Shown here one piece after another: positions 25,611-34,326 of a stretch of 64,000 bases of DNA (position 1 is its first letter; the number at the start of each line of letters is the position of its first letter). Made by a program: the position numbers and the translations under genes. The notes beneath the pieces were generated by a model that saw only the letters and a program-made list of their open reading frames with translations, was not told the origin of the DNA and did not search any database. Source of the stretch: Taibaiella chishuiensis (lineage in GTDB: Bacteria > Bacteroidota > Bacteroidia > Chitinophagales > Chitinophagaceae); the NCBI RefSeq assembly GCF_003014535.1, contig NZ_PYGD01000005.1:124001-188000 (forward strand), read 5' to 3'.

Positions 25611-25949
25611 TCAGTCGGCAGGTGGCCTGGGAGGTTGCCAGAAGCTGTAGGGCATATCGTGTGTAGGACTTACCGGCAGTATACCCGGATATTTGATGGC
25701 AGCAGCCGGGATTGCCGGCACGCTCAGCCCAGGAAAGAACGGTACCAGCACTGCAGTGAAACAACAGGAACATTGCTGGAAAGGATTGCAGACGCCTTCA
25801 CAGGAAGACTTTCCGTCCGCATGCTCCGGGCCATCATTACAGGCGCCCGATGCGGCACAGCAAATGTCCTCCCCCGGCACTGTGGCACAAACAGGTTGCA
25901 CAGACAGCGCCATCACTAAAAAAGCGAGGAAGAAACAAAGCCATTTCAC
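25611..25949 (-). CDS. DUF6660-like Cys-rich membrane/secreted protein
   Basis: 112 residues. Signal peptide MKWLCFFLAFLVMALSVQPVCA, then a Cys-rich segment (EDICCAASGAC and CEGVCNPFQQCSCCF, about 28-63), a Pro-rich middle and a Trp/Pro end (SFWQPPRPPAD). This is the pattern of the DUF6660 family encoded at the start of Bacteroidota copper/heavy-metal loci. It opens the operon with the TlpA-like and HMA genes. The TonB receptor or CusA-type exporter usually found beside it is absent. Confidence 0.75.
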   Translation of the reverse strand: MKWLCFFLAFLVMALSVQPVCATVPGEDICCAASGACNDGPEHADGKSSCEGVCNPFQQCSCCFTAVLVPFFPGLSVPAIPAAAIKYPGILPVSPTHDMPYSFWQPPRPPAD

Positions 25950-25997
25950 AGGAACGAATATACGTATTTTATGCAGGATTGCTACAAGCCCAGCCGG

Positions 25998-26549
25998 TTA
26001 GTCGCCGCAACCCATAATCCGGGATACTTCGGCTTTACCGGTCGTTGCAGCCAGGCGCGCGGCCAGTTTCATCAATTGAGCAACTTCGGTATCCGGCGCT
26101 CCCTTACTTTGTATTTTCCAGATCAGTTTACCCTCGTCAAAATAATAACGGTTCTGGTATTTTACTTCAACCGGGTTGGCAGCGCCTCCATAGGCGTTGT
26201 TCTGGTATACAAAGAAGAGTTTGCCATCCCTGAAATAAAACTCTTCCTTCCATTCGCCGTGATCCTCACCACCCTCGCTGTAAATCTTGACCAGCTGAGC
26301 GTTTTTATAAAAATAAGTCACGGTACCCTCCATATAAGCGGGTTGGCAACTATCGGGACTGCTCCAGCGAACGGCTTTCCGGGTAAGGGTCGATTTATTG
26401 ATCTGCTCGTATTCAGCCCGGATCTTCCGGATCTGTGCATCGGGCGCTGCAGCTGGATCGGATTGGGCATGCGCTCCCGGCAGTGCAGCCAGGAATAAGA
26501 AGCCGTATAACAGGAAAGTCCTGCAACGGCGAAGGGATAGCATTTTCAT
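25998..26549 (-). CDS. Secreted protein of unknown function
   Basis: 183 residues with a Sec signal peptide (cleavage after GAHAQ, about residue 29). The mature region is beta-rich with many aromatic residues (EGTVTYFYKNAQLVKIYSEG, EEFYFRDGKLFFVYQNNA, YYFDEGKLIWK), suggesting a small antiparallel sheet domain built from repeated Y/F-x-(D/N)-G-K-L strands like MORN or RHS-type repeats. No known enzyme motif. A good -7 element (TATTTTTG on the minus strand, 26567-26574) precedes it. It lies 48 bp upstream of the metal operon, separate from it. Confidence 0.78.
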   Translation of the reverse strand: MKMLSLRRCRTFLLYGFLFLAALPGAHAQSDPAAAPDAQIRKIRAEYEQINKSTLTRKAVRWSSPDSCQPAYMEGTVTYFYKNAQLVKIYSEGGEDHGEWKEEFYFRDGKLFFVYQNNAYGGAANPVEVKYQNRYYFDEGKLIWKIQSKGAPDTEVAQLMKLAARLAATTGKAEVSRIMGCGD

Positions 26550-26566
26550 AGGCGGTTTTATGCCTG

Positions 26567-26574
26567 CAAAAATA
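26567..26574 (-). promoter_or_regulatory. -7 element of the gene at 25998
   Basis: The complement reads TATTTTTG, an exact TAnnTTTG, 18 bp upstream of the start codon at 26549. No convincing -33 element. Confidence 0.45.
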
Positions 26575-27155
26575 ATAAAGTGCGCCCGATGCTATTGCAC
26601 CGGTATATCTTTCGGCGCCAAAAGTTCCATTATTTAATTTATCTATAACAAGGGCTACCTCAAAAAAACATTGCCACCCGGGAGGCCACGCCCGGGCAGC
26701 AATGTTTCAATGATCATGGTTATCGCTCTTCATGGCGCCACGCGCAGACGGGGTGGCAGGATTACAGGGGGCAGATCAAAGCCGGGTGCCATCCTATAGA
26801 ACCAACAGGCGTACCGGACAGGCTTGCGCCTGATTCCGGGGCTTTTAACCGGGCTGCAATTTGCGGACTTTTGCCACGCGGGCAAAAAGGAAACGAGCAA
26901 CTGCCCCCGATCAGCACACAATTGCAGCAGTGTACCTATTATCTGCACAACATAAACCATTGCAAATGCGGGAGGTATTAAAGCGCAGGCCCTGCGTAAC
27001 CTGCTTTTTTTCAATAAAAAATCAGAATGAGCAATTGCAGCCTTACAGGAGCAAACGTTAGCCCGTATTGAGCAACTGCACAACTGGCAGCGAGGACAAG
27101 GTCCCGCAAAACCTCATCCTCGTTCTTTTGTTTATCTTGCCTCCATTATCGTTTT
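26575..27155. other. Intergenic region with an orphan terminator
   Basis: No convincing gene in about 580 bp. It contains the minus-strand terminator at 26662-26707, immediately preceded by an 8-codon ORF (26707-26733, peptide MKSDNHDH). A minus-strand 117-codon ORF (26730-27083) has no family resemblance and an unlikely composition. A weak plus-strand hairpin with T-run lies near 26987-27012. Confidence 0.45.
26662..26707 (-). terminator. Orphan minus-strand terminator
   Basis: AAACATTGC (26666-26674) pairs with GCAATGTTT (26699-26707). The inner bases include two CCCGGG hexamers (26677-26682 and 26691-26696) that can extend the structure. Seven T follow on the minus strand. The only minus-strand material upstream, as far as the divergent gene at 27156, is non-coding by eye. 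Confidence 0.7.
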
Positions 27156-30092
27156 ATGATACCATATACCCGGTTGTTTCTTTTATGGTTAAGCATGTTA
27201 TTGTGCAGTACGCAGCAGGTTGCAGCAACATGGCAACCGCTTGCCCGGCACATAACCATGCAGGACGGGCTGCCGAGTAACGTGGTGTATGACGTATACG
27301 AGGACAGCAAAGGATTTATTTGGTTCTGCACCGACCAGGGTGTAAGCCGTTACGATGGCAGCGTTTTCCACAACTATTCTATTAAAGATGGGGTACCGGA
27401 CATTATGGTATTCCGGATCAGGGAAGACCAGCAACAACGCCTGTGGCTGATCTGTTATAATCAAAAGGCCTGTTACCTGCTACATGGTAAAGTATACAAT
27501 AGTACCAACGACGAGCTTTGCCGCCGGGTAGAGGCGGAGGATATAGCCTATGATGAAATGTTTACCGACCGGAACGGTAACAGTTGTCTTGCCGGAAAGA
27601 AAATAGGCATATTGAGTGCCAAACCACCCTATGTGCATATCATGCGTGGCATTACCCAGCCGAAAAATCCCTTACGGCATTTCCGGGATCAGCATGGGGA
27701 AGATCATATCACCGTTGCAGCTGGTGTATACAATATTAATACCCGCGCCTACTTCCCGCTTTATATTTCAGAAGGATATATCGGTATTTCCTTTTATGAC
27801 GGACGTTCTGTTTTCACCACCGGTGTAGGAGCGCCGGATAAACCCCAGATGCTGGACCAATGGCAATTGGAATCAGGGCGGTACAAGATAGTAAAGCAGC
27901 ACCCTATACCCGCCCGTGTCTATGAAATCGGCCCGGCGAAGGGTAATAACATTATCCTGAGTACGGCCGGAGGCATGCTGCTTTTCGATCCTTCTTCCGG
28001 CAAAGTGATACCGGACACTACCTTCCCCGCGGGCCTGCAGGTCAACCGTATGCGTACAGACCGGGAGGGCAACCGCTGGTTAAGTACCCTTAAAAATGGG
28101 GTATACTGTATGTCTGCAGGTGGTGGCAGGATGATAGACCAACGTTCCGGCCTCAACTGGAGCAATATCCTGAGCGTTGGTTTGGGCAAAACCGGTGATA
28201 TTTTTGCCGGTGATGACGCCGGCCATGTATACCGTATCCGGCAGGACAAAGTACAAACCTACACCCTGCATACGCCGCATGGCAACAACCGGGTACTCTT
28301 TATAAAAGAAAATATAAAAGGCGAACTCCTGGTGGGTAGCGATGTCGGCCTATACCGTATCGATCCTGATAATAAGGTTCACTTCTTAACAGTCGACGCC
28401 TATAAAGCCGGCGCAGCATCAGGAAATCTTTTCTATGCCGGCTCTGCCGCCACGCTGACCATATACGACAGGAACACCGGGAAGCTGATTAGAAATTATG
28501 GGCACCGCACAACCGCGGTAGCCGTCGATCAGCAAGGCATATTATGGACTGGCGGCATCAAGGAAGTGCATTATTATAAAGACGGTAAACGCATGCCCTA
28601 TACCGGGGACAGCCTGCTGACCGATTGCTTTATTTCCAACATTACACCCGCACCGGGTGGCGGTGTGCTTATCGGCAGCAATACCCTGGGCCTGTTTATC
28701 GTGAAAGACCCTCGGCTCCCGGCCCGGCGCCTGAACACAGACAACGGCCTGTCCAGTAATAATTGCAAAAAGGTTTTCATTGCCAGGGACGGTTATATCT
28801 GGATAGCTTCCGATGCTGGAATCGACCGGCTGCAACTCTTCCCGGACGACAACTTCCGGATAAAGCGGTTCTCCCTGCCCCAGGGGATAGCAGGTAACCG
28901 GATCAATGACATGGTAGAAAACGACGGGCGCTTATTTGTCGCAACCGGCCAGGGTATACTGGTGCTGAACAGCAGGGATACCCAGCAATATCAACCGCCC
29001 CGCTTATATATCGAGACCGTAAATGGTAATGCCCTCACCGGGCAGCCGCTCCGGTTTGCCTACAAAGACCGGAACCTCCAGGTTACCTATGCAGGCCTGA
29101 GTTATAACGGCGGTACGCCGCTCCAGTATAAATATATCCTATCGGGCGGTACCGACGATACCTTATACACCCAAACACAATCCATCGATTTTACGGCATT
29201 AAGCTCCGGCGCCTACGAACTGCTGTTGTGGTGCCGCAGCCCGGGCAGCCCATGGACGGCCCAACCCGTGCGGCTGGCGTTTACGATACAGCCGCCGTTC
29301 TGGCGCCACCCGTTGGTTATCGTGCTGGCCCTTTTGCTTGCCGCATCGGTACTGGCCCTGCTGTTCCGGCTCAGGATACGGAAGGTAAAAAAACGGGTAG
29401 CGCAGCAGGCCCGCAATCAGCAACAACTGGCCGAGCTCGAGATGAATGCCCTGCGCGCGCAGATCAATCCGCACTTCATTTTTAACGCCCTGAATGCGAT
29501 ACAATTTTATTACAGCCAGAACGATGAAATAACGGCCAATCATTACATGACGTCCTTTGCGCATTTCATCCGGCTTACACTCACCTATTCGCAGGCGCAT
29601 TGGTTGCCCCTAAGCGAAGAAGTCGCTATGTTGCGTACCTATTCGGAACTGGAACAAATCCGGTACCAGCAACTGTTTGCCGTTACCTTCGATATAGGGC
29701 CGGGACTTATAGAAGACCGGGTGGCTATACCCGCCATGATGATCCAGCCTTACGTGGAAAATGCGATCAACCATGGCCTGCGGTATCTTAAAAACCGGAA
29801 AGGCAGGCTCAACGTATCTTTCAGCATTAAAGACAATACCCTGTGCTGTATCGTGGACGATAACGGCATAGGCCGTAAACAGGCTGCAACCTATAAACAG
29901 GCCCAGCATACTTCGATGGGTATGAAGATTACCCATCAGCGCATAGAGGCCATTAACCGTATGTATGGTATTACGGTGCGGATGGAGATTACAGATAACC
30001 CTGATACCCCCGAAGGCCCCGGTGGCACAAGGGTATCCTTATATATACCATTAAAATTAACAGACCATGATCTTAAGCATCCTGATCGTTGA
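27156..30092 (+). CDS. Propeller sensor histidine kinase (two-component regulator propeller + His_kinase)
   Basis: 978 residues. Signal-anchor N-terminus (1-24). Two seven-bladed reg_prop propellers follow (about 30-640; repeated motifs such as GFIWFCTDQGVSRYDG and GYIWIASDAGIDRLQ), then a Y_Y_Y domain (about 650-715) and one membrane helix (about 722-742). A short coiled coil leads to the LytS-like His_kinase domain with NPHFIFNALNAIQFYY. The ATPase domain has the N-box YVENAINHGLRY and the G1 motif DDNGIGRK. The periplasmic propeller should sense an external ligand, and the kinase should phosphorylate the LytTR regulator whose gene overlaps its 3' end by 26 bp (30067). It is not a full hybrid because it lacks a receiver and AraC domain. 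Confidence 0.95.
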   Translation: MIPYTRLFLLWLSMLLCSTQQVAATWQPLARHITMQDGLPSNVVYDVYEDSKGFIWFCTDQGVSRYDGSVFHNYSIKDGVPDIMVFRIREDQQQRLWLICYNQKACYLLHGKVYNSTNDELCRRVEAEDIAYDEMFTDRNGNSCLAGKKIGILSAKPPYVHIMRGITQPKNPLRHFRDQHGEDHITVAAGVYNINTRAYFPLYISEGYIGISFYDGRSVFTTGVGAPDKPQMLDQWQLESGRYKIVKQHPIPARVYEIGPAKGNNIILSTAGGMLLFDPSSGKVIPDTTFPAGLQVNRMRTDREGNRWLSTLKNGVYCMSAGGGRMIDQRSGLNWSNILSVGLGKTGDIFAGDDAGHVYRIRQDKVQTYTLHTPHGNNRVLFIKENIKGELLVGSDVGLYRIDPDNKVHFLTVDAYKAGAASGNLFYAGSAATLTIYDRNTGKLIRNYGHRTTAVAVDQQGILWTGGIKEVHYYKDGKRMPYTGDSLLTDCFISNITPAPGGGVLIGSNTLGLFIVKDPRLPARRLNTDNGLSSNNCKKVFIARDGYIWIASDAGIDRLQLFPDDNFRIKRFSLPQGIAGNRINDMVENDGRLFVATGQGILVLNSRDTQQYQPPRLYIETVNGNALTGQPLRFAYKDRNLQVTYAGLSYNGGTPLQYKYILSGGTDDTLYTQTQSIDFTALSSGAYELLLWCRSPGSPWTAQPVRLAFTIQPPFWRHPLVIVLALLLAASVLALLFRLRIRKVKKRVAQQARNQQQLAELEMNALRAQINPHFIFNALNAIQFYYSQNDEITANHYMTSFAHFIRLTLTYSQAHWLPLSEEVAMLRTYSELEQIRYQQLFAVTFDIGPGLIEDRVAIPAMMIQPYVENAINHGLRYLKNRKGRLNVSFSIKDNTLCCIVDDNGIGRKQAATYKQAQHTSMGMKITHQRIEAINRMYGITVRMEITDNPDTPEGPGGTRVSLYIPLKLTDHDLKHPDR

Positions 30093-30834
30093 CGATGAAG
30101 AAGGAAGCAGGAAAACCCTGCGCCATTTCCTGGAACGTTACTGCACCGACGTACAGGTCGTAGCTGAAGCCGACTCTGTGGCTACTGCGGTACTGGAAAT
30201 AGAACAACATAAACCTATGCTCGTATTCCTGGACATTAATATGCCCCAGGAAAATGGTTTTGCCCTTTTCAACAAGATACCCAAGCCTTCGTTTCAAACC
30301 ATATTCGTTACCGCATACGACAGTTATGCGCTGCAGGCTATCAGGCAACAGGCCATCGATTATATCCTGAAACCGCTAAACGTTAAAAGCCTGACAGAAG
30401 CCGTAGAACGTGCACGCCAGTACTGTACGCAACAGCAGCTGGCAGAGCGCGTGGGCGACCTGCTGGTCAGCCTGCAACCCGGTCCGGCGCCTAAAATAAA
30501 AATAGACCTGCCAACGACCAACGGCTTTATTTATGTATCGGTTGCCGAGATCATCCGTTGCGAAGCCCTGGACAACTATACCTCGTTTCACTTTACCGAT
30601 CGTAAGCCGGTAGTGGTATGCCGTACACTGGGTCATTATGAAACTGTTTTAAAAGACTTTGGCTTTATCCGGGTGCACCATCAGCACCTCATTAATCCCG
30701 ATCATTTGCTGCAATACCAACACGGCCGGGGCGGCACCCTGCTGATGAGCGACCAGGCGGAAGTAAGCGTATCGCAACGGAAGCGCGAAGAGTTCCTGAA
30801 ATCCATCCGGATTAAAACCGCGCAGAAGAAATAA
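30067..30834 (+). CDS. LytTR family response regulator
   Basis: 255 residues. Receiver domain (about 1-120) with the acidic pair in VDDEEGSRK, phosphoacceptor Asp in VFLDINMPQENG (about 58) and the conserved Lys in DYILKPLNV (about 105). The LytTR DNA-binding domain spans about 145-245, including YVSVAEIIRCEALDNYTSFHF and the closing FIRVHHQHLINPDHL. Its start codon lies inside the propeller kinase gene (26-bp overlap), so the pair is translationally coupled and functionally paired. Target genes are not evident nearby; no LytTR box was recognised. Confidence 0.96.
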   Translation: MILSILIVDDEEGSRKTLRHFLERYCTDVQVVAEADSVATAVLEIEQHKPMLVFLDINMPQENGFALFNKIPKPSFQTIFVTAYDSYALQAIRQQAIDYILKPLNVKSLTEAVERARQYCTQQQLAERVGDLLVSLQPGPAPKIKIDLPTTNGFIYVSVAEIIRCEALDNYTSFHFTDRKPVVVCRTLGHYETVLKDFGFIRVHHQHLINPDHLLQYQHGRGGTLLMSDQAEVSVSQRKREEFLKSIRIKTAQKK

Positions 30835-30990
30835 AGACGCTATAACCCTTGCTGATCGTCGTGTTCCGGGTGACCGGGACTACCCTTGTATTGTTTTTCC
30901 CATAGTTACGGAAAGTCTTTTTCGGGCCGTACCAGCTCCCGGATCATAAAAAATTTTGTCCCGGGGAAAGCCGGAGATCGTTTATTTTCC

Positions 30991-30998
30991 TATTTTTG
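30991..30998 (+). promoter_or_regulatory. -7 element of the TetR-SDR operon
   Basis: TATTTTTG, an exact TAnnTTTG, overlapping the left arm of the operator palindrome at 30994-31015. The start codon is at 31019. No -33 element is obvious. Confidence 0.65.
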
Positions 30999-31015
30999 TA
31001 ATGATCATTACAAAA
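30994..31015. promoter_or_regulatory. TetR operator of the 31019-32435 operon
   Basis: 22-bp perfect palindrome with half-site TTTTGTAATGA (30994-31004) and its complement to 31015, centred on GATC. It overlaps the -7 element and ends 4 bp before the start codon, so the encoded TetR should repress its own operon. Confidence 0.85.
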
Positions 31016-31018
31016 TAA

Positions 31019-31600
31019 ATGAAAGGAAGACCCAATATTCATGATGACCAGGAACTGGTCCTTAAAGCACAGGAAGTATTCTGGCAAAGGGGTTACCACG
31101 CCACATCGTTGTCTGACCTCAGTACCGCTACCGGGGCGGGCGCCGGTAGTTTATACAACACTTTTAAAGGCGGCAAAAAAGAATTGTTCCGCAAAGCGCT
31201 ACAGCAACGGAGCGCCGACCTGCTGACCTTTAAACAAAAGCTGGAACAAAGTGAAAACCAGGTTGCGCCGATTAAGCAATTCTTCCTGGATATCGCTGAT
31301 GCCGATCCGATAACCCACCAGAAAGGCTGTATCGTCGTCAATACTCTTACCGAAATGACGTGTGTGGATGAAGACCTGAAACAGGAAGCCGCAGAGATTT
31401 TAACCGAAACGGAAAAGCTCTATAAACAGGCTATTGCCCATGCGCAAAAGCACGGCTATATCGCTTCAAAAACCCCGGCAGATACCCTTGCCAAATACCT
31501 GGTTACCTTTTGGTGCGGCCTTAACGCGCTGCGCCGGATCTATCCCGACAAGAAAGTCCTTAAAAGACAGATAGCCCTGCAGCTGCAGGTACTGGATTAA
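31019..31600 (+). CDS. TetR/AcrR family transcriptional regulator
   Basis: 193 residues. Helix-turn-helix at about 12-55 with GYHATSLSDLSTATGAGAGSLYNTFKGGKKELF. Helical effector domain of the TetR_C_6-like kind, including a HQKGCIVVNTLTEM segment (about 99-112) that has a cysteine at Cys103. This Cys-containing motif recurs in repressors of the YxaF/LmrA or NemR-like type that respond to electrophiles or aromatic ligands. It is first in an operon with the SDR at 31644 (43-bp gap) and is autoregulated through the palindrome at 30994-31015. Confidence 0.92.
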   Translation: MKGRPNIHDDQELVLKAQEVFWQRGYHATSLSDLSTATGAGAGSLYNTFKGGKKELFRKALQQRSADLLTFKQKLEQSENQVAPIKQFFLDIADADPITHQKGCIVVNTLTEMTCVDEDLKQEAAEILTETEKLYKQAIAHAQKHGYIASKTPADTLAKYLVTFWCGLNALRRIYPDKKVLKRQIALQLQVLD

Positions 31601-31643
31601 CCGTCCGGTAATTTTATCGATATACCTCTTTACAAATACAATA

Positions 31644-32435
31644 ATGGATTTACAACTAAAAGGAAAAAAGGCATTCATCAGCGGTGCTACACAGGGCATC
31701 GGGTTTGCCATTGCCTCACAACTATTAGAGGAGGGCGCTGCCGTTATTATTAACGGCAGCAACCCGGATAAAGCGCGTAAAGCCCTGGATCAGCTACTAC
31801 AGGCTTTTCCCGGTGCAGCTGTAACTGCAATCGTCGCCGATCTGTCCGACCGGGAAGCGGTCGAAAAAATGTTGCCCCAACTGGAAGACATCGATATCCT
31901 GATCAACAATGCCGGCATTTTCGGCATAGGCGATTTCTTTGAAACAGCAGACGAAGATTGGTACCGGTACTTTGAGATCAACCTGATGAGCGCTATGCGC
32001 CTGTCCCGGCACCTGCTTCCCGGCATGATCGGTAAAGGTTGGGGAAGAATTATTTTTATCAGCAGTGAATCGGGCGTTAATGTACCGGGCAATATGATTC
32101 CCTATGGCATGACCAAAGCCGCCATGAGCGCACTCAGCAACGGGTTATCCAAGCTGACCCGGGGCACTGCCGTTACCGTCAATACCGTATTAGGCGGTCC
32201 TACCTACTCGGAGGGCGTAGCCAAGGCGGTAACAGAGATAGCCCGTGCCCAACAGATGGACATCGCACAAGTGAAAGACATGATCCTGCAACAATCCAAT
32301 CCGCATATACTGCTGCAGCGGTTTATAGATCCCGGCGAGATCGCCAACCTGGTAACCTACCTTGCCAGCCCGCGTTCTGTCGCCACCAATGGATCCAGCC
32401 TGCGGGCCGACAGCGGTGTTTTGAAAGTAATATAA
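31644..32435 (+). CDS. SDR family oxidoreductase
   Basis: 263 residues. Nucleotide motif SGATQGIG (about 13-20) with a Ser replacing the usual Thr, NNAGIFG (about 92-98), catalytic Ser in ISSESGV and YGMTK (about 154-158). The C-terminal tail resembles 3-oxoacyl-ACP-reductase-like SDRs (VATNGSSLRADSGV). It is the second gene of the TetR-controlled operon, so it probably reduces the compound sensed by the regulator. A hairpin at 32469-32496 may end the transcript. Confidence 0.94.
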   Translation: MDLQLKGKKAFISGATQGIGFAIASQLLEEGAAVIINGSNPDKARKALDQLLQAFPGAAVTAIVADLSDREAVEKMLPQLEDIDILINNAGIFGIGDFFETADEDWYRYFEINLMSAMRLSRHLLPGMIGKGWGRIIFISSESGVNVPGNMIPYGMTKAAMSALSNGLSKLTRGTAVTVNTVLGGPTYSEGVAKAVTEIARAQQMDIAQVKDMILQQSNPHILLQRFIDPGEIANLVTYLASPRSVATNGSSLRADSGVLKVI

Positions 32436-32468
32436 ACACCAGGACCCGGACCAATACCCCTGTAGTTG

Positions 32469-32496
32469 CAGCCGCTTCCCGGAAGAGAAGCGGCTG
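32469..32496 (+). terminator. Stem-loop after the SDR gene
   Basis: CAGCCGCTTC (32469-32478) pairs perfectly with GAAGCGGCTG (32487-32496), 8-base loop. It is followed by TTGTGTG, not a true T-run. It lies between two convergent genes. Confidence 0.6.
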
Positions 32497-32588
32497 TTGT
32501 GTGTGATCATGGGCGCCGGGCATATGGAACAAGAGTATATAGTGGCATCTTTTATTTACCGGGAAAAAGAAAATGTATAGATGATCAT

Positions 32589-34028
32589 TTATTTACGGGC
32601 GCCCCGGAACATATTATCCCGGAAATTTTTATGCAGCAACAGCAGCAGGAGCACCAGCAACGGACAAATCATAAAAAAGCCGTATAAGGCCACGGATGCG
32701 GATTTGGCGCCGGCCAGGCCGCCGGGCAATGTCATACCGTTGTAATTAGCGACCAATCCACCAAAGGCTGCACCCAGGGTCATGGTAATCAACTGTACAA
32801 TCGTGATCGATGCGGAAGTTCTTTCCTCTTCGCCTGCCGGCGCAGAAGAAAGGATACGCACGGAAAGGTGCGGCCAGACCAGCCCAAGGCCGGTACCGAT
32901 GGCAAGCAAGGCCAGGCCGAGCAGGATCATTTCGAATACGGTAGCCTGTTCGTGCGCCACCAGCATAAGCCCGTACAGACCAGCCATAAGCAGTATAGCC
33001 GCTATTACGGTAAGCTTACCCAGGTGCCGTACCGGTATGCCCGCAGAGCCCATGGAAGAGAGGCTCCAACCCAGGGCGATCAGTACCGCAAGGTACCCCG
33101 ACTGTAACGGCGAGTAGCCATAAATGACCTGTAAAAAATAAGGGATAAATATTTCGACGGCCGCGACCAGCGAAAACAGGATCATGACCAGGTACGAGGA
33201 ACCCAGCAACGTACGCAGGTTGTAAGCCCCGGTGGGCAATAGTTTTATACCCTTACGGTTTTCTGCCATCACCAGGGCCGCCAGGAAGAGTACGGCCAGC
33301 CCGGTAAAGAACAGGTTGATGGTAAGTCCCTCATAAATACTGCCGATAGAAACCATCAGCACCACCAATACCAGCAATACTAATTTAAACCAGGAAACGG
33401 GGAGGCTCTTACCCTCTGTATGTTTTTGAGGCAGGCTATACCGGGCAAGCACCAGCAAACCGGCCGCAAGTACCAGGATACTTACAAAGCCGAGGCGCCA
33501 ACTGCCATGTTCCGCAAAAATACCACCGATAAAGGGCCCAACAAAGGCGCCTGCGCCCCACATAGCAGATATAAGGGCCATAACCCTTGCCCAGAGCCGT
33601 TCTTCGAAAATAATGCGGATCATCGCATAAGACAAGGCAAAGAGCAAACCGCCACCAAGGCCCTGGATAAGCCTGCCCATAAGCAACACCTCCATTACCG
33701 GTGCGGCAGCACATACAGCGGACCCGGCCATAAACAACAACAAGCCAGCCTGGTAAGCCTTACCCGGCCCCGCAGCCGCAAACAGCTTTGCGGAATATAC
33801 CGCACCGACAATCGAAGCAATTTCAAACAGGGAGGTATTCCAGGAGTAAAACCGGAGGCCGCCGATCTCTTTTACAATCGTGGGTAAAACCGTAGCGGTA
33901 ATATAAATATTCGATACGTTCAGCAATACCGCAACGGCGAGTACAATAACCTTGTATTTATTAACGCCGGCAAACAAAGCGCCCCAACCGGCGGTGGTAA
34001 CCTTATCAGACGATGTATTTATGCTCAT
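32589..34028 (-). CDS. MFS transporter, DHA2/EmrB-like multidrug exporter
   Basis: 479 residues with about 14 predicted helices, as in DHA2 proton antiporters. Motif A-like loop after helix 2 is GAVYSAKLFAAAGPGKAYQ; the RLIQGLGGGLLFALSY segment corresponds to motif B, and the helix-5 motif C-like region is WGAGAFVGPFIGG. It probably exports drugs or toxic metabolites through the inner membrane. It has a strong promoter (34122-34153) and is divergent from a SufR-like Fe-S regulator gene, which may control it. It is convergent with the TetR-SDR operon. Confidence 0.93.
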   Translation of the reverse strand: MSINTSSDKVTTAGWGALFAGVNKYKVIVLAVAVLLNVSNIYITATVLPTIVKEIGGLRFYSWNTSLFEIASIVGAVYSAKLFAAAGPGKAYQAGLLLFMAGSAVCAAAPVMEVLLMGRLIQGLGGGLLFALSYAMIRIIFEERLWARVMALISAMWGAGAFVGPFIGGIFAEHGSWRLGFVSILVLAAGLLVLARYSLPQKHTEGKSLPVSWFKLVLLVLVVLMVSIGSIYEGLTINLFFTGLAVLFLAALVMAENRKGIKLLPTGAYNLRTLLGSSYLVMILFSLVAAVEIFIPYFLQVIYGYSPLQSGYLAVLIALGWSLSSMGSAGIPVRHLGKLTVIAAILLMAGLYGLMLVAHEQATVFEMILLGLALLAIGTGLGLVWPHLSVRILSSAPAGEEERTSASITIVQLITMTLGAAFGGLVANYNGMTLPGGLAGAKSASVALYGFFMICPLLVLLLLLLHKNFRDNMFRGARK

Positions 34029-34121
34029 AGCTATTCATTTTTGTGTAGATAGAGGAATCAAGCTTAACCCTTGTAAATGCGGTATCGATGACCGGCAGCT
34101 TTACTCCGGGTATCCTGCACG

Positions 34122-34153
34122 CAAAAGTAGCCGCTAAAAAATATTAAACCAAA
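34122..34153 (-). promoter_or_regulatory. Promoter of the MFS gene
   Basis: On the minus strand TTTG (complement of 34150-34153), a 20-bp spacer and TACTTTTG (complement of 34122-34129), an exact match to the Bacteroidota consensus. The predicted leader is about 90 bases. Confidence 0.8.
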
Positions 34154-34310
34154 TAAACACTTTGTATATTTGATAAATAAAAGCGCGAACAGCAGCTTAC
34201 CGGTGCCACCCAACCGGCGCAAAGTCCCCTGTAGTGCGGCACCGGCTATGCCGGAGCCAGGAGCATAGATATATTTTATGCCCGGTTAGTGAAAAATATA
34301 TTGTGCTTAC

Positions 34311-34318
34311 TAAATTTG
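34311..34318 (+). promoter_or_regulatory. -7 element of the SufR-like gene
   Basis: TAAATTTG, an exact TAnnTTTG, only 9 bp before the start codon at 34327, so transcription from it would give an almost leaderless mRNA. A second plus-strand match, TATATTTG at 34165-34172, would give a 150-base leader. Neither has a clear -33 element. Confidence 0.4.
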
Positions 34319-34326
34319 AGGTCGAG

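Noticed and set aside
26730-27083. 117-codon ORF on the minus strand upstream of an orphan terminator
   Set aside because: Cys/Arg/Pro-rich and low-complexity, with no family resemblance. Likely a chance ORF.
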